This document shows positions 5,674-6,928 of a DNA stretch of 6,928 bases, one piece after another. Origin of the DNA: an uncultured Gammaproteobacteria bacterium. Its GTDB lineage: Bacteria; Pseudomonadota; Gammaproteobacteria; Steroidobacterales; GCA-2729495. The position numbers and the translations under genes are program-made. Below the pieces are notes generated by a model. The model was not told where the DNA came from. It made no database searches and saw only the letters and a program-made list of their open reading frames with translations. The stretch's first letter is position 1, and each line of letters begins with the position of its first letter. Location of the stretch: contig CALGMY010000258.1 in assembly GCA_937958785.1 (NCBI GenBank), positions 1-6,928 on the forward strand, read 5' to 3'.

Positions 5674-6357
5674 ATGACGGACTGCACTCCCGGGCCGCGG
5701 GTCACTGCCCCGGCCCTGCTGCTGGTGGCGGCTGCCCTCGCGGGCTGCGGCTCGATGCTGCCCCAGGTGGATGCCAAGATCACCCACAAGGAGATCGCCC
5801 TCGACGCCGCCGACCTCGCGGCCGGCGGCATCGGCTTCCTCACGCCGTCGGCGGCCACCGGCCGGGAGGCCGACAAGCAGGCGCTGGCGCTGAGTTTCGC
5901 CACCCGGCTGGAGGCTGACCGGACCGACCTCCGGGTCGTGCCGCTGCCGACCGTGCTGTCGGCGGTGAACAGCCACGAGCTGGACCAGGACTACAAGCAG
6001 ATGTACCGGGACTACCTGGAGACCGGCATCCTCGACGGGGCGCTGCTCCGGCGCATCGGCGAGATCGGCGAGGTCCGTTACCTCGCCCAGCTCAACCTCG
6101 CGAGCTTCGAGCAGCAGTCCCGGAGCCGCTTCAGCCTCATTGGCCTGCGTTTCGTCGACACGAAGCAGGCCAACATCCGGGTCTTCCTGCAGATCTGGGA
6201 CAGCCGGACGGGCGCGGTCGCCTGGGAAGGGGGCGGGGAGGTCAACTACGCCTACGAGTCCGTCACCGAGAAGCCCGTGTCGTTCCAGCTGGTCGCCGGC
6301 TCGGCGGCCGACCGCATCTACGCCGGCCTGCCGCGCCCCGCCGGGGCTGCGGACTGA
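5674..6357 (+). CDS. Putative outer-membrane lipoprotein of unknown function
   Basis: I do not recognise this 227-aa protein as a named family. Starting at ATG 5674 it has a hydrophobic stretch (about 11-23) and a lipobox LAGC with Cys25, so the mature protein would be a lipid-anchored chain of about 203 residues. Gly at +2 favours outer-membrane sorting. This start was chosen over ATG 5563 because the earlier one would put 37 extra, Arg-rich residues before the signal. The body contains an alpha/beta region (YLETGILDGALLRRIG, 114-129) and a segment IRVFLQIWDSRTGAVAWEGGGEV (168-190) of the kind seen in CsgG/LpoB-type lipoproteins, where a strand precedes a D..TG..vW turn. That likeness is by pattern only. 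The n-region has one Arg and an early Cys4, which is atypical. A weak GGCGGA lies about 9 nt upstream. The next gene begins 25 nt after the stop, so co-transcription is likely. Confidence 0.78.
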   Translation: MTDCTPGPRVTAPALLLVAAALAGCGSMLPQVDAKITHKEIALDAADLAAGGIGFLTPSAATGREADKQALALSFATRLEADRTDLRVVPLPTVLSAVNSHELDQDYKQMYRDYLETGILDGALLRRIGEIGEVRYLAQLNLASFEQQSRSRFSLIGLRFVDTKQANIRVFLQIWDSRTGAVAWEGGGEVNYAYESVTEKPVSFQLVAGSAADRIYAGLPRPAGAAD

Positions 6358-6382
6358 CCGGTGCGTCACGAGGGAGCAGACC

Positions 6383-6718
6383 ATGACTGATCTCACCACC
6401 CGGCGGTGCAAGCCCTGCGAGGGCGGCGTGCCGCCACTCACGCCGGCCGCCGTCGCCGAACTGCGCCCGGCCCTGCATCCGGACTGGGAACTCTCCGCCG
6501 ACGGCAAGTGGCTCAGCCGGCGCTTCGAGTTTCCCGGCTTCAACCGCACCATGGGCTTCGTGAACGCCGTCGCCTGGATCGCCGAGTCCGAGGGCCATCA
6601 CCCGGACCTGGAGGTGGGCTATGGGCGGTGCGTCGTTCGCTGGTCCACCCACGCGGTGGATGGCCTCACCGAGAACGACTTCATCTGCGCCGCGAAGGTG
6701 GACCGTCTCGTCGACTGA
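6383..6718 (+). CDS. phhB: Pterin-4a-carbinolamine dehydratase (PCD/DCoH family)
   Basis: PCD dehydrates 4a-hydroxytetrahydrobiopterin-type carbinolamines, recycling the pterin cofactor of aromatic amino acid hydroxylases in the cytoplasm. The 111-aa length is normal. The family signature ESEGHHPDLEVGYGRCVVRWSTH (68-90) carries the three active-site histidines H72, H73 and H90, followed by GLTENDFICAAKVD (94-107). The N-terminal CKPC (9-12) resembles the H-C-x-A-C start of Pseudomonas PhhB. The start ATG 6383 has a strong Shine-Dalgarno AGGGAG (6371-6376) with a 6-nt spacer. No phenylalanine hydroxylase gene (phhA) lies beside it in the window, so its partner is elsewhere or it serves another pterin enzyme. 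It lies 25 nt downstream of the lipoprotein gene in the same direction. Confidence 0.93.
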   Translation: MTDLTTRRCKPCEGGVPPLTPAAVAELRPALHPDWELSADGKWLSRRFEFPGFNRTMGFVNAVAWIAESEGHHPDLEVGYGRCVVRWSTHAVDGLTENDFICAAKVDRLVD

Positions 6719-6726
6719 CCCTGCGC

Positions 6727-6743
6727 CCCGGTGACGCACCGGG
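6727..6743 (+). terminator. Short GC hairpin after phhB, possible weak terminator
   Basis: CCCGGTG (6727-6733) and CACCGGG (6737-6743) pair perfectly around the loop ACG, 8 nt after the phhB stop codon. No T-run follows, so it lacks half of an intrinsic terminator. It may only slow polymerase or protect the 3' end. Confidence 0.3.
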
Positions 6744-6748
6744 AGCGA

Positions 6749-6777
6749 TTGGCCTTTGGCGGTGGCGGCGCTAGAGT
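6749..6777 (+). promoter_or_regulatory. Candidate sigma-70 promoter for the right-edge gene
   Basis: TTGGCC (6749-6754) and TAGAGT (6772-6777) are separated by 17 nt and each matches 4 of 6 consensus bases. Transcription would start near 6784, giving a leader of about 20 nt that still includes the AGGAG ribosome-binding site at 6792-6796. In this GC-rich sequence a chance match is quite possible. Confidence 0.35.
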
Positions 6778-6803
6778 GGCGGGATTCCATCAGGAGAATC
6801 GCC

Positions 6804-6928
6804 ATGGCCGTCCGGTTGCTTTCCGCCGTCCTGTTGACCCTGGCCGCCGCCGGCGCGGTGGCCGCGACCCCGGACCTTGCCACGCCCCAGGCCCAGCTCA
6901 ATGCCATGCGCCGCATCCAGTGCTCCGC
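6804..6928 (+). CDS. Exported protein of unknown function, N-terminal part, cut by the right edge
   Basis: ATG 6804 follows a strong Shine-Dalgarno AGGAG (6792-6796) with a 7-nt spacer. The 41 complete codons begin with a classical Sec signal peptide: MAVR, a hydrophobic core LLSAVLLTLAAAGAV, and a likely signal peptidase I site after AVA or VAA near residue 21. The visible mature part, TPDLATPQAQLNAMRRIQCS, has one Cys but no lipobox, so the product is probably periplasmic or outer-membrane. The TPxxxLxAMRRIxCS start recalls some DUF1838-like exported proteins, but 20 residues are too few to assign a family. Confidence 0.72.
   Translation, partial: MAVRLLSAVLLTLAAAGAVAATPDLATPQAQLNAMRRIQCS

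Noticed and set aside
5085..5903. Upstream extension of the crotonase frame to give a 531-aa protein
   Set aside because: The extension lies in the wrong frame of the MaoC gene and antisense to the lipoprotein; crotonase similarity begins at the ATG at 5084 and gives normal length.
1..6928. CRISPR array, tRNA, rRNA, phage or insertion-sequence genes
   Set aside because: No regularly spaced repeats, no tRNA-like cloverleaf, no transposase or phage proteins seen; the only repeat is the single REP pair.

Overview
The window is about 70% GC and reads as a chromosomal segment of a gammaproteobacterium. FadD and PhhB resemble gammaproteobacterial proteins. A pair of GTAG-headed REP palindromes, of the kind common in Pseudomonas, Stenotrophomonas and other Xanthomonadales, sits between two genes. 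A mevalonate pathway here is unusual, because most gammaproteobacteria make isoprenoids through the MEP pathway. The exact taxon cannot be fixed from the sequence alone.

Layout: (1) 1-2444, minus strand: one large gene encodes a class II HMG-CoA reductase fused in frame to a mevalonate kinase. It overlaps by 4 nt (ATGA) the start of a type I isopentenyl-diphosphate isomerase gene (idi), which runs off the left edge. (2) 2445-2534: a 90-bp divergent intergenic region with a perfect 8-bp inverted repeat next to the reductase ribosome-binding site. (3) 2535-4212, plus strand: a full-length FadD-type long-chain acyl-CoA synthetase gene broken by one extra base near 3495-3499. (4) 4209-4311: an inverted pair of REP elements whose GTAG heads supply the TAG stop codons of both convergent genes. 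(5) 4308-5557, minus strand: a two-gene unit of a NodN-like MaoC hydratase followed by a crotonase-fold protein. (6) 5674-6718, plus strand: an unrecognised outer-membrane-type lipoprotein, then a pterin-4a-carbinolamine dehydratase. (7) 6804-6928: the start of an exported protein cut by the right edge.

How the genes could work together: the left block carries HMG-CoA through mevalonate to mevalonate-5-phosphate on one polypeptide, and idi acts at the end of the route. The intervening kinase and decarboxylase genes, and HMG-CoA synthase, are not in view and may lie beyond the left edge. The fadD, MaoC and crotonase block is acyl-CoA metabolism; any acetyl-CoA link to the mevalonate block is inference. 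The main points of interest are the reductase-kinase fusion, its apparent change of coenzyme-specificity residues, the REP-derived stop codons, the fadD frameshift and a crotonase lacking one catalytic glutamate.
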